Below, piece after piece: positions 34,736 through 43,186 of a stretch of DNA of 64,000 nucleotides. Position numbers and translations under genes: made by a program. The first letter of the stretch is position 1; each line of letters starts with the position of its first letter. The notes beneath the pieces were generated by a model, which searched no databases, was not told where the DNA came from, and saw nothing but the letters and a program-made list of their open reading frames with translations. This DNA is from Streptosporangium lutulentum (GTDB lineage: Bacteria > Actinomycetota > Actinomycetes > Streptosporangiales > Streptosporangiaceae), in NCBI RefSeq assembly GCF_030811455.1, contig NZ_JAUSQU010000001.1, positions 1,798,001 through 1,862,000 on the forward strand, given 5' to 3'.

Positions 34736-35622
34736 GTCGCTTCCAGTTCGTTGCCGATCACCGTGACGCCTTCGGGGTGAAGCGACTGTGCCGAGTGCTG
34801 GAGGTCTCCCGGTCGGGGTTCTATCGGTGGGTGGCCGCCACACCGGCGAGGGCGGTGCGGACGGCGGCCGACGCTGCGCTCGCGGCGGAGATCAGGCAGA
34901 TCCACGCCGACTTCGATGGCACCTACGGCAGCCCGCGGGTGACTGCCGAGCTGCGCGATGCGGGCCGGCGGGTCAATCACAAGCGGGTGGCGCGGATCAT
35001 GCGGGTCTTCGGCATCGTCGGGCTGCATCTGCGTAAGAGGGTCCGCACCACGGTGCCCGAGCCCTCCCATCAGAAGATGCCCGACCTGATCAAGCGGGAC
35101 TTCACCGCGGCCGCGCCGAACCAGCGGTACGTGGGCGACATCACCTATCTGCCCGTCGGTGAGGGACAGTTCTTGTATCTCGCGACGGTGCTGGACCTGC
35201 ATTCACGTCGCCTGGCTGGTTGGTCGATCGCCGATCACATGCGCACCGAGCTGGTGACCGACGCGCTGCGGGCAGCCGCCGCCACGCGGGGTGGTGACCT
35301 GGCCGGGGCGGTCTTTCACTCCGATCACGGGGCGCAATACACCTCCGCCGACTTCGCCGCCGTGTGCAAGGAGTTCGGTGTTCGCCAGTCGATGGGCGCC
35401 GTCGGGACAAGCGCGGACAACGCTGCCGCCGAGGCGTTCAACGCCACTCTCAAACGCGAGACGCTGCAGGGCGCCAAACGCTGGTCCTCGGCCCGCCAGG
35501 CTCGCCTGGAGGTCTTCAAGTGGATCACTCGCTACAACACCCGAAGGAGGCACTCCAGCCTGAACTACCTCAGCCCGATCACCTACGAGCAGCGGTCCGA
35601 TAGGGTCCTGCTCGCCGCATGA
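34732..35622 (+). CDS. IS3 transposase OrfB, copy B
   Basis: Same 296-residue DDE integrase as copy A, starting at GTG 34732 in a GTGA overlap with orfA. No difference from copy A is visible in the translated products. Confidence 0.93.
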   Translation: MSRFQFVADHRDAFGVKRLCRVLEVSRSGFYRWVAATPARAVRTAADAALAAEIRQIHADFDGTYGSPRVTAELRDAGRRVNHKRVARIMRVFGIVGLHLRKRVRTTVPEPSHQKMPDLIKRDFTAAAPNQRYVGDITYLPVGEGQFLYLATVLDLHSRRLAGWSIADHMRTELVTDALRAAAATRGGDLAGAVFHSDHGAQYTSADFAAVCKEFGVRQSMGAVGTSADNAAAEAFNATLKRETLQGAKRWSSARQARLEVFKWITRYNTRRRHSSLNYLSPITYEQRSDRVLLAA

Positions 35623-36239
35623 CAGCTGGTGTCCACATTTTGGGGCCAAGGCCCCGCGGCCGTGTACGGCTGGGCATGCAACGGCACATACAGCCGCTCA
35701 TCGGCCCACAAGGTGGTCACGGTGACGATCCCGTTGTCGGTCTTGCCGAGTCGGCCCAGCCACTGCCGGGACACGTGATCGGTGGCGTGCCCGTCCTTGC
35801 GGTCGCCGCTGTCGTCGATCACCAAAACCCCGCCCCGGTGCGGCGCGGTCGCCGGATCGGCCCGCAGCAGCGCCACCCGCCGGTCGTTGACCGCCTCGGG
35901 GTCCCACACCGATTCCGACAGGAAGTACTGCAGCCGCTGCACCGCCGGATCGTTGATCCCGACCATCGGCTCGGCCCCGGCCAGGCAGGTCAGCGTCTTG
36001 TTGCGTTCGCGTGGCAGCAGCAGCCCGGCCAGATACTCGCGAAACCCGCGCCGCTGCCCGAGCGCGGAGAACACGTCATCGAAGCGTGCCGCGTAAGCCT
36101 CCAGCGGGCCAGGCGCCACCGGAGTTGGCAGACGAGCGGTCATCACCCACCCCCGAATCACCCGAACGGTCATCAATCAGGTGATACCCGGCATCATCCT
36201 TGATCCAACGAACTACCGGTAATGCGGTTTAGAAGCCTT

Positions 36240-37341
36240 GGCTGTACTGAGTGAGAAATCTAGACATTAGGGCGGATCGAGGGTCGCGAGTTCGATCTAG
36301 GCGATGAGCCTGTCCAGCAGGCTGGGTTGATCCTGCCTGACCTGAGGCGGTTCTTGGACAGGGCGCCCAGTCGGTCGATGCGCACACGGCAAAGTTGAGC
36401 AGCCCGATGCTCCGATTGCCATGATTCCGCTGCCCTGCGAAGATCTCGGCTAAGACTTGGAGGGGTGGATGGCTGACCGGTGGAGCACGCACGACATTGA
36501 GCTTCATCCTGAGTCTGTGATCAAGAGATTCCGGTCGTGGGAGCGAGGAGAGCCAGAGGCCGAGTGGCGGGCGCTGACCCTGCTGGCCAAATACGCTCCC
36601 GGACTCGCTCCGCACCCGCTGCACGCCGAACTAACGGCGTACCCGGCGATCACCATGTCTCGCCTTCCCGGGACGCCCTTGCGCGGGCAGACCCTCACAT
36701 CGCAGCAGCTCGCCATGCTGGCTGAGGCAATAACGACGCTGCATGCGGCCGTGCCCGCCCGTGTGTTGGAGGATCTTGCCCCGCGGCGTGGCCACCCTGC
36801 CCAGATCATCGATCTGCTCCGGAGTTGGTGCGCAGAGCTGTCGCTCCATGACGCCGACCCCGAGGTGACCCAGGCGTTTCAGGCGGGCAAGGCATGGCTG
36901 GACCTAACCGGTGAGGAGATCGCTGAAAATCCGGGAACCCCAGTATTCGGAATCGGGGACGGCAACTTGGCGAACTGCCTGTGGGACGGCTCTCGGATCC
37001 GGCTGGTGGACTTCGAAGAGTCTGGACGTAGCGACCGGGCCTTCGAACTTGCCGAGGTCACCGAGCATGTCTCCGCGTGGGTTGATACCGATCTCGATGT
37101 CCTTGCTTTACTCGGCCATTTCGCCCTGACCCCTGCCGAAACTCGCAGGCTCCGCGACTGTCGCCGCCTGCTGGCTCTCACCTGGCTGATCATGCTCATG
37201 CATGACGACCCCGTTCACCCGCGCAACCCGTCCGGCACCGTGGAACGCCAGGCGGCTCGGCTGCTCACTCGCCTTGGGTAATCATGATCGGCCATACGAT
37301 CTACTTCGCCATAACGTCCAGCTTTCAGACTCAGTACAGCC
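36240..37341. repeat. 13-bp inverted repeat flanking the APH-like kinase gene
   Basis: GGCTGTACTGAGT (36240-36252) and its exact complement ACTCAGTACAGCC (37329-37341) bracket a 1.1-kb unit with one gene. A variant copy (CTTGGCTGTACTCGT, read on the minus strand) adjoins the right arm. It may be a passenger-gene border or paired regulatory sites. Confidence 0.55.
36469..37281 (+). CDS. Aminoglycoside phosphotransferase (APH) family kinase
   Basis: Protein-kinase-like enzyme of 270 residues. The catalytic loop reads FGIGDGNLANCLWD near residue 165, where the usual HGD His is Gly but the catalytic Asp and the metal Asn are kept. The metal-binding motif IRLVDFEESGRSDRAFELAE follows (DFE in place of DxD/DFG). 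A nucleotide-binding Lys is likely VIKRF near the start. APH-fold kinases phosphorylate drugs, choline, homoserine and other small molecules; nothing here shows antibiotic resistance. ATG at 36469 has GGAGGGG directly upstream. It lies next to the IS701 element and between inverted repeats, so it was possibly acquired. Confidence 0.8.
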   Translation: MADRWSTHDIELHPESVIKRFRSWERGEPEAEWRALTLLAKYAPGLAPHPLHAELTAYPAITMSRLPGTPLRGQTLTSQQLAMLAEAITTLHAAVPARVLEDLAPRRGHPAQIIDLLRSWCAELSLHDADPEVTQAFQAGKAWLDLTGEEIAENPGTPVFGIGDGNLANCLWDGSRIRLVDFEESGRSDRAFELAEVTEHVSAWVDTDLDVLALLGHFALTPAETRRLRDCRRLLALTWLIMLMHDDPVHPRNPSGTVERQAARLLTRLG

Positions 37342-37493
37342 ACGAGTACAGCCAAGAGGGTGAACGACGGCGGAACTCAGCGAACGTCCACGGACACCGC
37401 GCCCGCAGGCCAGAACCTCAGACCCCGATCGAATCGACTACTTTTAATCCGTAGGTTCACGAGTCGAATCTGAGCCTTGTTGCCTCCATGGCA

Positions 37494-37859
37494 TCACCCC
37501 CGGGAGCCTGGCGGGTCAATGGTGAGATCTTCAGGCTGCGGGAGTGAGGCCGGCTCGTCATCGACAGAGTAGACCTCAAGGTACGAAAGATGACCGTCCT
37601 TGACGAAGAGCAAGACACCGTCATCGCGCCCGCGCACGCCAGCGGAGATCAGCACCCCGTCTTGTACCGGGGAGGCGAGCGCACGAGGCCCTGTTCCTGC
37701 CCGAAGATCCACCGTTGCACATCCACACCCACACCGTCCGGCCACAATTGCCGAAGGGACCTGAGCGCGAAGTTCATCCACGCCAGGGAAATCTTGTGTG
37801 AGAAGAGCCAGGATGACGGCTTGCTCCTCGGCTGACAGATGGCGTTCACTGATCGACAC
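37494..37859 (-). CDS. Conserved hypothetical protein of 121 residues
   Basis: It begins SISERHLSAEEQAVILALLT, continues DFPGVDELRAQVPSAIVAGR, then CGCGCATVDL (three Cys) and ends DGHLSYLEVYSVDDEPASLP. This pattern belongs to a widespread actinobacterial family of unknown function. GTG at 37859 is chosen from the family start; the open frame extends upstream to 38207 without family similarity. Cytoplasmic, no membrane span. Confidence 0.7.
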   Translation of the reverse strand: MSISERHLSAEEQAVILALLTQDFPGVDELRAQVPSAIVAGRCGCGCATVDLRAGTGPRALASPVQDGVLISAGVRGRDDGVLLFVKDGHLSYLEVYSVDDEPASLPQPEDLTIDPPGSRG

Positions 37860-38032
37860 ATCGTCAAGGTATCGAACCGGGCACGCGGGATATATGCGGG
37901 ATGATCTTCTGCTGGCGGTGCCAAGAGGAAGGTTCCTGCCCTGTTCAGAGCCGCCCTGTTCTCTCGAAGTGCAGCCCTCTTGAAAACCGCTAGGCCGGAT
38001 CCTGGCGATCAGCTCCTCGGTACCCTCGACGG

Positions 38033-38479
38033 GTGATCGATCACGGCATCGAGTTTCCTCAGTACCGCCTGCATGTTGTCCCCGCGGTCCTCGCACTTGC
38101 GAGCCCTTCCTGGCAACGTGAGGTGTGGCTGAACCCCGATGAGTTCGAGGATCTCGGCTATGTGGTGCACGTCCTCTTCGATGACTTCTGCGATGCACGC
38201 GCCCCACGGTCCTGGCTGGGAAAGAGCCTGCGCACAGACGAGGAGGTCTCGTTGATGGCAGACCTCGGCGCCGCCTATTCCCAGGTGCAGGAGTCAGTGG
38301 GTGCTACCACCGGAGACAGAGCGTACGTGGAATCGCCCGGCTGGCCAGCTGTGCTGGCTGCAGCGGCGCGACTGGCTCAAGTGCTGGTGACGAACGACCT
38401 CACCGCTTTGAGCAAGCTGCATGACGCCGGACATCGCTGGCCACCATCAACCAGGTCAACGATGCCCGAATCATCGTGA
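38033..38479 (+). CDS. SCO4402-like hypothetical protein
   Basis: 148 residues. PAVLALASPSWQREVWLNPD and LGYVVHVLFDDFCDARAPRS match the SCO4402 family of actinomycetes, of unknown function. After about residue 128 the sequence (HDAGHRWPPSTRSTMPESS) no longer looks like the family, so the 3' end may be shifted. GTG start at 38033. Confidence 0.65.
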   Translation: MIDHGIEFPQYRLHVVPAVLALASPSWQREVWLNPDEFEDLGYVVHVLFDDFCDARAPRSWLGKSLRTDEEVSLMADLGAAYSQVQESVGATTGDRAYVESPGWPAVLAAAARLAQVLVTNDLTALSKLHDAGHRWPPSTRSTMPESS

Positions 38480-38648
38480 CCGCATTCCGCGTCATGGGAG
38501 CAACCAGATGAACAGCGCCGCTGCGGCGCTACTGAAGACGTAGCTGACGGCTGGCCGCGGGGATTTTAGAAGCCGGTCTCTCAGCCTGTAGCAGACAAGA
38601 GAATGAATATAAGGCTGGCGTCATTTGGCGAGTCCCAGTACATGAAGA

Positions 38649-38690
38649 GGCGTGGCGGCGCCGTCCCTCCAGATCCCACGCCGCCACGCC
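38649..38690 (-). terminator. Stem-loop after the 102-residue hypothetical gene
   Basis: GGCGTGGCGGC (38649-38659) pairs perfectly with GCCGCCACGCC (38680-38690) across 20 bases. It lies 4 bases beyond the stop of the minus-strand gene at 38694 and could also serve as a barrier for plus-strand transcripts. Confidence 0.6.
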
Positions 38691-38693
38691 CGT

Positions 38694-39002
38694 CTACCGG
38701 ACACCCCCAGACAGCAGAGCTATCCAAACGGTCCGAGCTTCATTGACCGACCAGCGCGGAGACTCGTGCACCGTTGCGTTGCCGTCGAGCTGGAGGGTGC
38801 GGCGAATGAACCCCTGGCCGCCGCCGGAGCACAGTTCATAGATCGTCGCCCTGCACGCGCACGTCCAGGCCAGTGGCCGCACCCGCTCTGGCGTCCGGTA
38901 CGGCTCTCGCCAGTTCAGGCGCACGTGGTCGCGTTGGGGCATCGCCACGTGTGGGCTCAGGCACCGCTCAGAGGTGACCACGGCGAGTTCCCGATGAGTC
39001 AC
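38694..39002 (-). CDS. Small Cys-containing hypothetical protein
   Basis: About 102 residues. The C-terminal half, LAWTCACRATIYELCSGGGQ to ESPRWSVNEARTVWIALLSG, matches a pattern I know from actinomycete hypothetical proteins that lie next to short GntR regulators. CxC and a third Cys may bind metal. GTG at 39002 is the likely start; no good ribosome site. It is divergent from gntR. Confidence 0.55.
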   Translation of the reverse strand: MTHRELAVVTSERCLSPHVAMPQRDHVRLNWREPYRTPERVRPLAWTCACRATIYELCSGGGQGFIRRTLQLDGNATVHESPRWSVNEARTVWIALLSGGVR

Positions 39003-39192
39003 GGTCACAGGTCTGGCGGAGGGACCGGCCGATCCGCTGGGCACAGCAGAGCAGTTTCAGGTATCTGAAAGTCCCCGCCGTCGCGTCCGCAGGAGCTTCG
39101 GCTGGCGTTCCGCTGAACCGGGCCTCCCAGGTGCCGTCAGGGCACCGGGTGACGTCGAACTCGGGGATGCTCCAGTCAGCCATGTCCGTCAT
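38968..39192 (-). CDS. Small hypothetical protein upstream of the Cys-containing gene
   Basis: About 74 residues: MADWSIPEFDVTRCPDGTWE followed by ARFSGTPAE, typical of very short proteins beside actinomycete GntR genes. It overlaps the next gene, and the last 25 residues (RRGHL end) look unnatural, so the real frame may shift. Start at 39192 or 39183. Confidence 0.4.
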   Translation of the reverse strand: MTDMADWSIPEFDVTRCPDGTWEARFSGTPAEAPADATAGTFRYLKLLCCAQRIGRSLRQTCDRDSSGTRRGHL

Positions 39193-39233
39193 CATAGGAG
39201 CACATGTAAGCACCTGTAAACACTAGTTAGTTA

Positions 39234-39247
39234 ACGTCATATGACGT
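39234..39247. promoter_or_regulatory. Perfect 14-bp palindrome between divergent small genes and gntR
   Basis: ACGTCATATGACGT, 45 bases before the GntR start and 42 bases before the divergent gene. A likely operator for the GntR protein itself. TATATC at 39273-39278 could be the gntR -10. Confidence 0.6.
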
Positions 39248-39291
39248 CTGTTTCTATCTTTGCAGGTCAAGGTATATCTAGCCTTGGGATC

Positions 39292-39552
39292 ATGTTCAGG
39301 TACGACCCACGCAAACCCAAGTGGTCACAGATCGCCGAGGAGATCCGCAGGCGGATCGACACGGGCGAGTACGACGCCGAGACCCTGCTCTCCGAAGTCG
39401 CCATGGAAGAGGAGTTCCAGGTCTCCAGGCCGACCGTCCGCAAGGCCATGAAGGTGCTCCGCGACCAGGGGTGGGTCGTGACCTCGCAAGGCATCGGTTC
39501 GTTCCCGACCACCGCAGAGGAACGGGCAGCCAACCCGAGCGCTTCACAGTAA
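39292..39552 (+). CDS. Short GntR-family regulator (DNA-binding domain only)
   Basis: 86 residues, essentially one winged helix: WSQIAEEIRRRIDTGEYDAE, EVAMEEEFQVSRPTVRKAMK and the wing GWVVTSQGIGSF. There is no ligand-binding domain, as in the short GntR proteins frequent in Streptomyces-type genomes and mobile elements. Start ATG 39292; an upstream in-frame ATG at 39241 would put the palindrome inside the gene. Probably autoregulated. Confidence 0.82.
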   Translation: MFRYDPRKPKWSQIAEEIRRRIDTGEYDAETLLSEVAMEEEFQVSRPTVRKAMKVLRDQGWVVTSQGIGSFPTTAEERAANPSASQ

Positions 39553-39738
39553 GCCAGACGAGACCAGATCAGCCGAAACAGTCACCGAGTCCCTCACCTT
39601 CCCGTCACCGCCGTTCGACCTGGCGAAGGAGATGAACTCTCCCCCGTGGTGTCGCCGGCCGAACTTGCTTCGCGAGCCCTTCGGGTGCCTATGGCATTCC
39701 GCCGGCCACGCCACGCGGCACGTAGGTGAGACCCGCAG

Positions 39739-40050
39739 TCAGCCGGGGTCGGGCTGTTCACGTTCCCGGGCGATCCGGCGAGTGGTGGCGATGCGCTGCC
39801 GGGCGAGTTCGGCCCAGAACGGTTCGCCGTACCGGTGACCGCTTCCGCCGTAGCGCCACTGAGAGAGCGTGAGCGTCTCCTGCTCGCCAGGAGCCGGAAG
39901 GCCGAGGATCATCCGGGCCTGTTTGGCGCGGTAGTCTGCGCGCGCCTGGCGCAGCGCTCCCAGGATGGAGTCCCCTCGGCGAGACAGCTCCCGGTCATCC
40001 GTCTCCGCGAGACGGGCGGCCTCGAGTACTTCCCACTCGGCGCCAAGCAC
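39739..40050 (-). CDS. Hypothetical protein, 103 residues
   Basis: Highly charged, helical protein starting LGAEWEVLEAARLAETDDRE and ending WAELARQRIATTRRIARERE. No family recognised. GTG at 40050. Position upstream of gene pairs on the same strand suggests a real gene, but the support is only composition and length. Confidence 0.4.
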   Translation of the reverse strand: MLGAEWEVLEAARLAETDDRELSRRGDSILGALRQARADYRAKQARMILGLPAPGEQETLTLSQWRYGGSGHRYGEPFWAELARQRIATTRRIAREREQPDPG

Positions 40051-40095
40051 CGTTACACCCGAGCGTGATCACTCGTCGGGCCACGCGTTCTTTCG

Positions 40096-40518
40096 TCAGT
40101 GCAGCAGCTCGAAGGGGTTGACCACGGACACGCCCGTCCCTTCGAAGTCCTTGACGTTCCTGCTGACCAGGGTCCACCCGTTCACCCTGGCCGTCGCGGC
40201 GATCAAACCATCTGCCGTGGGGAGCGGGCGGACGGCGTTCAGCCGCCCCCACTCCTCCGCGACCTCGGAGGTGACGGGAACGATGCGGTCGCTGAACTGC
40301 CGGTGAAGCCCGTGGAGCCAGCGCTCCAGAATCGTCGCCTGTGCGGGGTCGTCTCGTCGGCGGCGCTCGACCCCGCAGCGGATCTCACCGACCGTCAGGC
40401 TGCTGAGGTAGAGCGTGGGCCCATGAGTCCCGCCTATCCAGTCCTTGACGTGCGGGCTCCCATTTCGCTTGCGTGCTTCGGAGACCACGTTCGTGTCGAG
40501 CAGGTAGCCGATGCCCAT
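40096..40518 (-). CDS. vapC: PIN-domain toxin, VapC-like
   Basis: Putative ribonuclease toxin of 140 residues. Acidic metal-site residues of the PIN fold are visible: YLLDTNVVSEARK at the start, LTVGEIRCGVE near residue 45 and PTADGLIAATA near residue 102, with LVSRNVKDFEG at the end. Its start overlaps the antitoxin stop by one base (TGATG), the normal toxin-antitoxin layout. The RNA target is not predictable. Confidence 0.9.
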   Translation of the reverse strand: MGIGYLLDTNVVSEARKRNGSPHVKDWIGGTHGPTLYLSSLTVGEIRCGVERRRRDDPAQATILERWLHGLHRQFSDRIVPVTSEVAEEWGRLNAVRPLPTADGLIAATARVNGWTLVSRNVKDFEGTGVSVVNPFELLH

Positions 40519-40769
40519 CAGTCGAAATCCACCTCTCGGGGAAGGTCTCGGTTCCGAGGGAACTCAATGTCGTCGTCCCAGTCGGGGGCGGCGAGAAGGA
40601 ACCGTCCGAAGTCGGGAGTCTCGCCCCTGAGGCGGCGGTACTCGGCGATGTCGATGACCACGGCCACCTCCTCTCCGTGCCGGGTGACCACCTGGGGACC
40701 CTCGCTCACCGCCCGCCGTACGACCTCGCTGAAGCGCTGCTTCGCCTCCTGAACCTGCCACCCGCCCAT
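40518..40769 (-). CDS. Phd/YefM-type antitoxin of the VapC-like toxin
   Basis: 83 residues. The N-terminus WQVQEAKQRFSEVVRRAVSE is the Phd/YefM DNA-binding fold, VVTRHGEEVAVVIDIAEYRR completes it, and the acidic C-terminus (DWDDDIEFPR) would bind the toxin. ATG at 40769 has AGGGGG 6 bases upstream. A palindromic operator lies directly upstream, consistent with autoregulation. Confidence 0.9.
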   Translation of the reverse strand: MGGWQVQEAKQRFSEVVRRAVSEGPQVVTRHGEEVAVVIDIAEYRRLRGETPDFGRFLLAAPDWDDDIEFPRNRDLPREVDFD

Positions 40770-40777
40770 GAAGACCC

Positions 40778-40802
40778 CCTGTCTAGTCTGTCTAGACTCA
40801 GG
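40778..40802 (-). promoter_or_regulatory. Palindromic operator of the toxin-antitoxin operon
   Basis: Arms CCTG and AGTCT on the left match AGACT and CAGG on the right around GTCT, and the right part contains GTCTAGAC. The site is 9 bases before the antitoxin start, as expected for autorepression. Confidence 0.6.
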
Positions 40803-41273
40803 ATAGGGCAATGCAAGATCACATACAGCGACAGGCGCCGCTCGGTCGATACTGATTGCCCGCGTTACGCGGGCCACCCGGAAATCACAGTTTTAACTTG
40901 CGTTGTGCCCCCTGGAAGTTCCCGCCGGAGAAAGGCCGATCATCGTGATCTCGCCGGGTCGGCGAAACAAGAGCGTTTCGCCGAGCTGCGAAGGAGCATG
41001 ATCAGAAGATCGCGGCGATGGGTGAGATGCTGCGGATCTCGAACGGCCACTCATTGCGTGCTCGGTCATGGACGTGCGTTCCGGGTTAAGAATCGTGCGC
41101 TTCGGGTAAATTTCCGAGTCCTGCTCCTTGCGATCATCACCGGTGGGGCGCCGCTGTGAGACATTGGGCGCCCCGGACGGCATCACCACCGCGTTCTTCC
41201 CGGCGGTGGCCAGGCGCTCACGTCGACGCCCTTCGCGTTTCCATCGTTTCGCTCACGCCCTCAGGAGATCCTC
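40803..41273. other. 470-base gap; small hairpin, no supported gene
   Basis: GCCCGCG-TTA-CGCGGGC (40858-40874) is a perfect 7-bp stem-loop. Open frames here have no recognisable product. The promoters of the antitoxin and HD-domain genes must lie at its two ends. Confidence 0.4.
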
Positions 41274-41933
41274 GTGTCCGAACACCCGCACCAGATCCCC
41301 GCCGAGGCGAAGGGGAGCGATCAGACCGGCGCCGGTTCGTCGCCGGGCCGAGATCTCCCCGGCGACGACAGGCCCCAGGACGGCGCCAAGGTCTCAGGCA
41401 CGTCCCGCGACAGGGTGGTGACCTCGCATCCCGTGATCGAGGCGGTGCTCGCGCGGTACGCCGAGGTGATCGGCGCCGATCTGGGGGCCTACCGCAACCA
41501 TGTCTACCGGGGGCTCACCTACCAGCAGCGGTTGCTGGGACGCGACGAGGTCACCAACGATCTGGCGCTCGCCTGGGCGGTGCACGACCTGGGCATCTGG
41601 ACCGCCGGCACGTTCGACTACATCGCGCCGTCCGCCGACCTCGCCAGGAAGCACGCCGCCGAGGCCGGGGTGGAGAACCTGCCGCTCGTCATCGAGATGG
41701 TGGAGCTGCACCACAAGATCCGCTCGGTTGAGAACCCGCTCGTCGAGACCTTCCGCCGCGCCGACCGTACCGACGCGTTCCGGGGCAATCTGCGCGGGCG
41801 CCTCAGCCGTGCCGACGTCGCCGAGGTCACCGAGGTCCTGCCCTACCGTGGGTTCCATCGCTTCCTGTTCCGCCAGACGGCCCGAAATTTCGTACGGCAC
41901 CCCCTGAGGCCGCTCCCGATGTTCCACTGGTGA
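41274..41933 (+). CDS. HD-domain protein
   Basis: 219 residues with a disordered, charged N-terminus (first 45 residues) and an HD-type metal phosphohydrolase core: YRNHVYRG near residue 75, AWAVHDLGIWTAG (the HD pair) and ELHHKIRSVENPLVETFRRAD. Such proteins act on nucleotides or related phosphate esters, or are hydratase-like; the substrate is not evident. GTG at 41274 has CAGGAG 7 bases upstream. Confidence 0.8.
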   Translation: MSEHPHQIPAEAKGSDQTGAGSSPGRDLPGDDRPQDGAKVSGTSRDRVVTSHPVIEAVLARYAEVIGADLGAYRNHVYRGLTYQQRLLGRDEVTNDLALAWAVHDLGIWTAGTFDYIAPSADLARKHAAEAGVENLPLVIEMVELHHKIRSVENPLVETFRRADRTDAFRGNLRGRLSRADVAEVTEVLPYRGFHRFLFRQTARNFVRHPLRPLPMFHW

Positions 41934-43186
41934 ACCCCGGGCCGAAGCGTCCGGACGCGAGAAGTCGTCGCCCGCGCGTCTCACCGCCTGAGGCCGGGCG
42001 GCGGAAAGCCCGTCAGCCGGAGGGAGGCTCGGGCGGCAGCTGACGCCGGGAGGTGATGGAGAGCTTCTGGAACACCTTGCGCAGGTGGTACTCCACGGTT
42101 CCGGCGCTGATGTAGAGCTGACCGGCGATTTCCCGGTTGGTGGCGCCGCGCGCGGCGAGCTGGGCGATGCGCGTCTCACGCGGGGTGAGGCGGTCGGCGG
42201 TCTCGGCGGTCCGCCGGGGGGTTCGGTGGCCGATGGCGGCGAGTTCGCTCCGCGCACGCTCGGCGAAGGCGCCGGCTCCCATCGTGGTGAACATCGTGTG
42301 GGCCGTGTGGAGGTGGTGGTGGGCCTCGGTTCGCCGGCGCTCGCGGCGCAGCCACTCGCCGTACAGCAGGTGGGCGCGGGCGAGGTCGGTCACGATCCTG
42401 GTGCGCTCAAGGCAGGCGATGGCCTGGAGGTGGTGCTGTTCGGGCTCGCCGGCCAGCAGGGCCTGGGAGCGGGCGAGCAGACCGAGCGCCCAGGGCGTGC
42501 CGACGGCGGTGGCGCGTTCGGCGAGCCGCTCCAGCGCGGCACGCGCCACGGCCGGTTCGCCGCCGCGCGCCGCGGCCTCGACGAGGTCGGGCAGGGCCGG
42601 GTTGCTGAAGAGGGGCAGGTCGTCGTCGAAGACCTGGCGGGCGCTGGTGAGAGCCTCGCGATAGCGCCCCCGCCCCAGCTCCAGCACGGTGAGCGCGGTC
42701 CTGGCCAGCTGGATCGGATAGCCGCCGATCGTCCCCGGTTCGCCCGGTCCCATGGTCAGGCCGGTGACCGCGTCGTGGGCCCGGACGTGATCGCCGCGCC
42801 AGGCCAGGAGGGTGACGCGGCTGGGCCGCGCGAAACGCCTGGCCCCTCCGATCACGGCTGAGAGCTCGTGGAATTCGGCGAGATGCGCGTCCGCGGCGGT
42901 GAACCGCCCATGCCAGATCTCCAGCATCGCCAGGCCGTGCAGGGCGGCGCGCAGCGTCTGCAGGTCGCCCCGTTCGCGAGCGTGGCGTGCCCCGTTCGCG
43001 GTGATCGCGCTGACGGCCTCGTCGTCCCAGAGTTCCGCCGCGGCGATGAGTCCCAGCACGATCCAGGGCGAAGGATGTTCCGGCGTGGCCTCGTTGCGGC
43101 GCAGTGCCTCCACCGCGTCCCGCAGCATCGGGACGGACCTGCTGAAACCGTGGACGACGTTCGTGGCATGGCCGGTCAGCAGCTAG

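Larger units (their letters stand above)
34342..35654 (+). mobile_element. IS3-family element, copy B
   Basis: 1,313 bp, flanked by CGC on both sides (34339-34341 and 35655-35657). It has the same ends and genes as copy A but the opposite orientation, 657 bases away. It lies inside the N-terminal half of the IS701-type transposase gene. Confidence 0.92.
32048..36143 (-). pseudogene. IS701-type transposase split into three in-frame pieces
   Basis: Pieces are 36143-35655 (MTARLPTPVAPGPLEAYAAR; first Asp in VLVIDDSGDRKDG), 34338-33685 (second Asp in VVGDCAYGDND, distal Glu in RGWIEQGYKQVKDELGW) and 32368-32048 (ending ALRHVRSWLTPWIRLQRYW to LNLYVRI). With each IS3 copy and one 3-bp duplication removed, all junctions keep the frame and give 487 residues with no internal stop. 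The gene was therefore intact until the two recent insertions. Confidence 0.85.
31986..36228 (-). mobile_element. IS701-type element interrupted by two IS3 insertions
   Basis: TTAG flanks the unit at 31982-31985 and 36229-36232, fitting the YTAR target duplication of IS701 elements. The ends read inward as CCGCATT and (A)CCGCATT. Removing the two 1,313-bp IS3 copies and one 3-bp duplication each leaves about 1.6 kb, normal for the family. The outer end assignment is offset by one base, so the exact border is uncertain. Confidence 0.7.

Noticed and set aside
36469-37281. Naming the APH-like gene an antibiotic resistance gene
   Set aside because: Fold only; the catalytic-loop His is missing and no resistance context is seen.
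40893-41189. 98-residue frame between the antitoxin and HD genes
   Set aside because: No family, no ribosome site, shadow-like composition.
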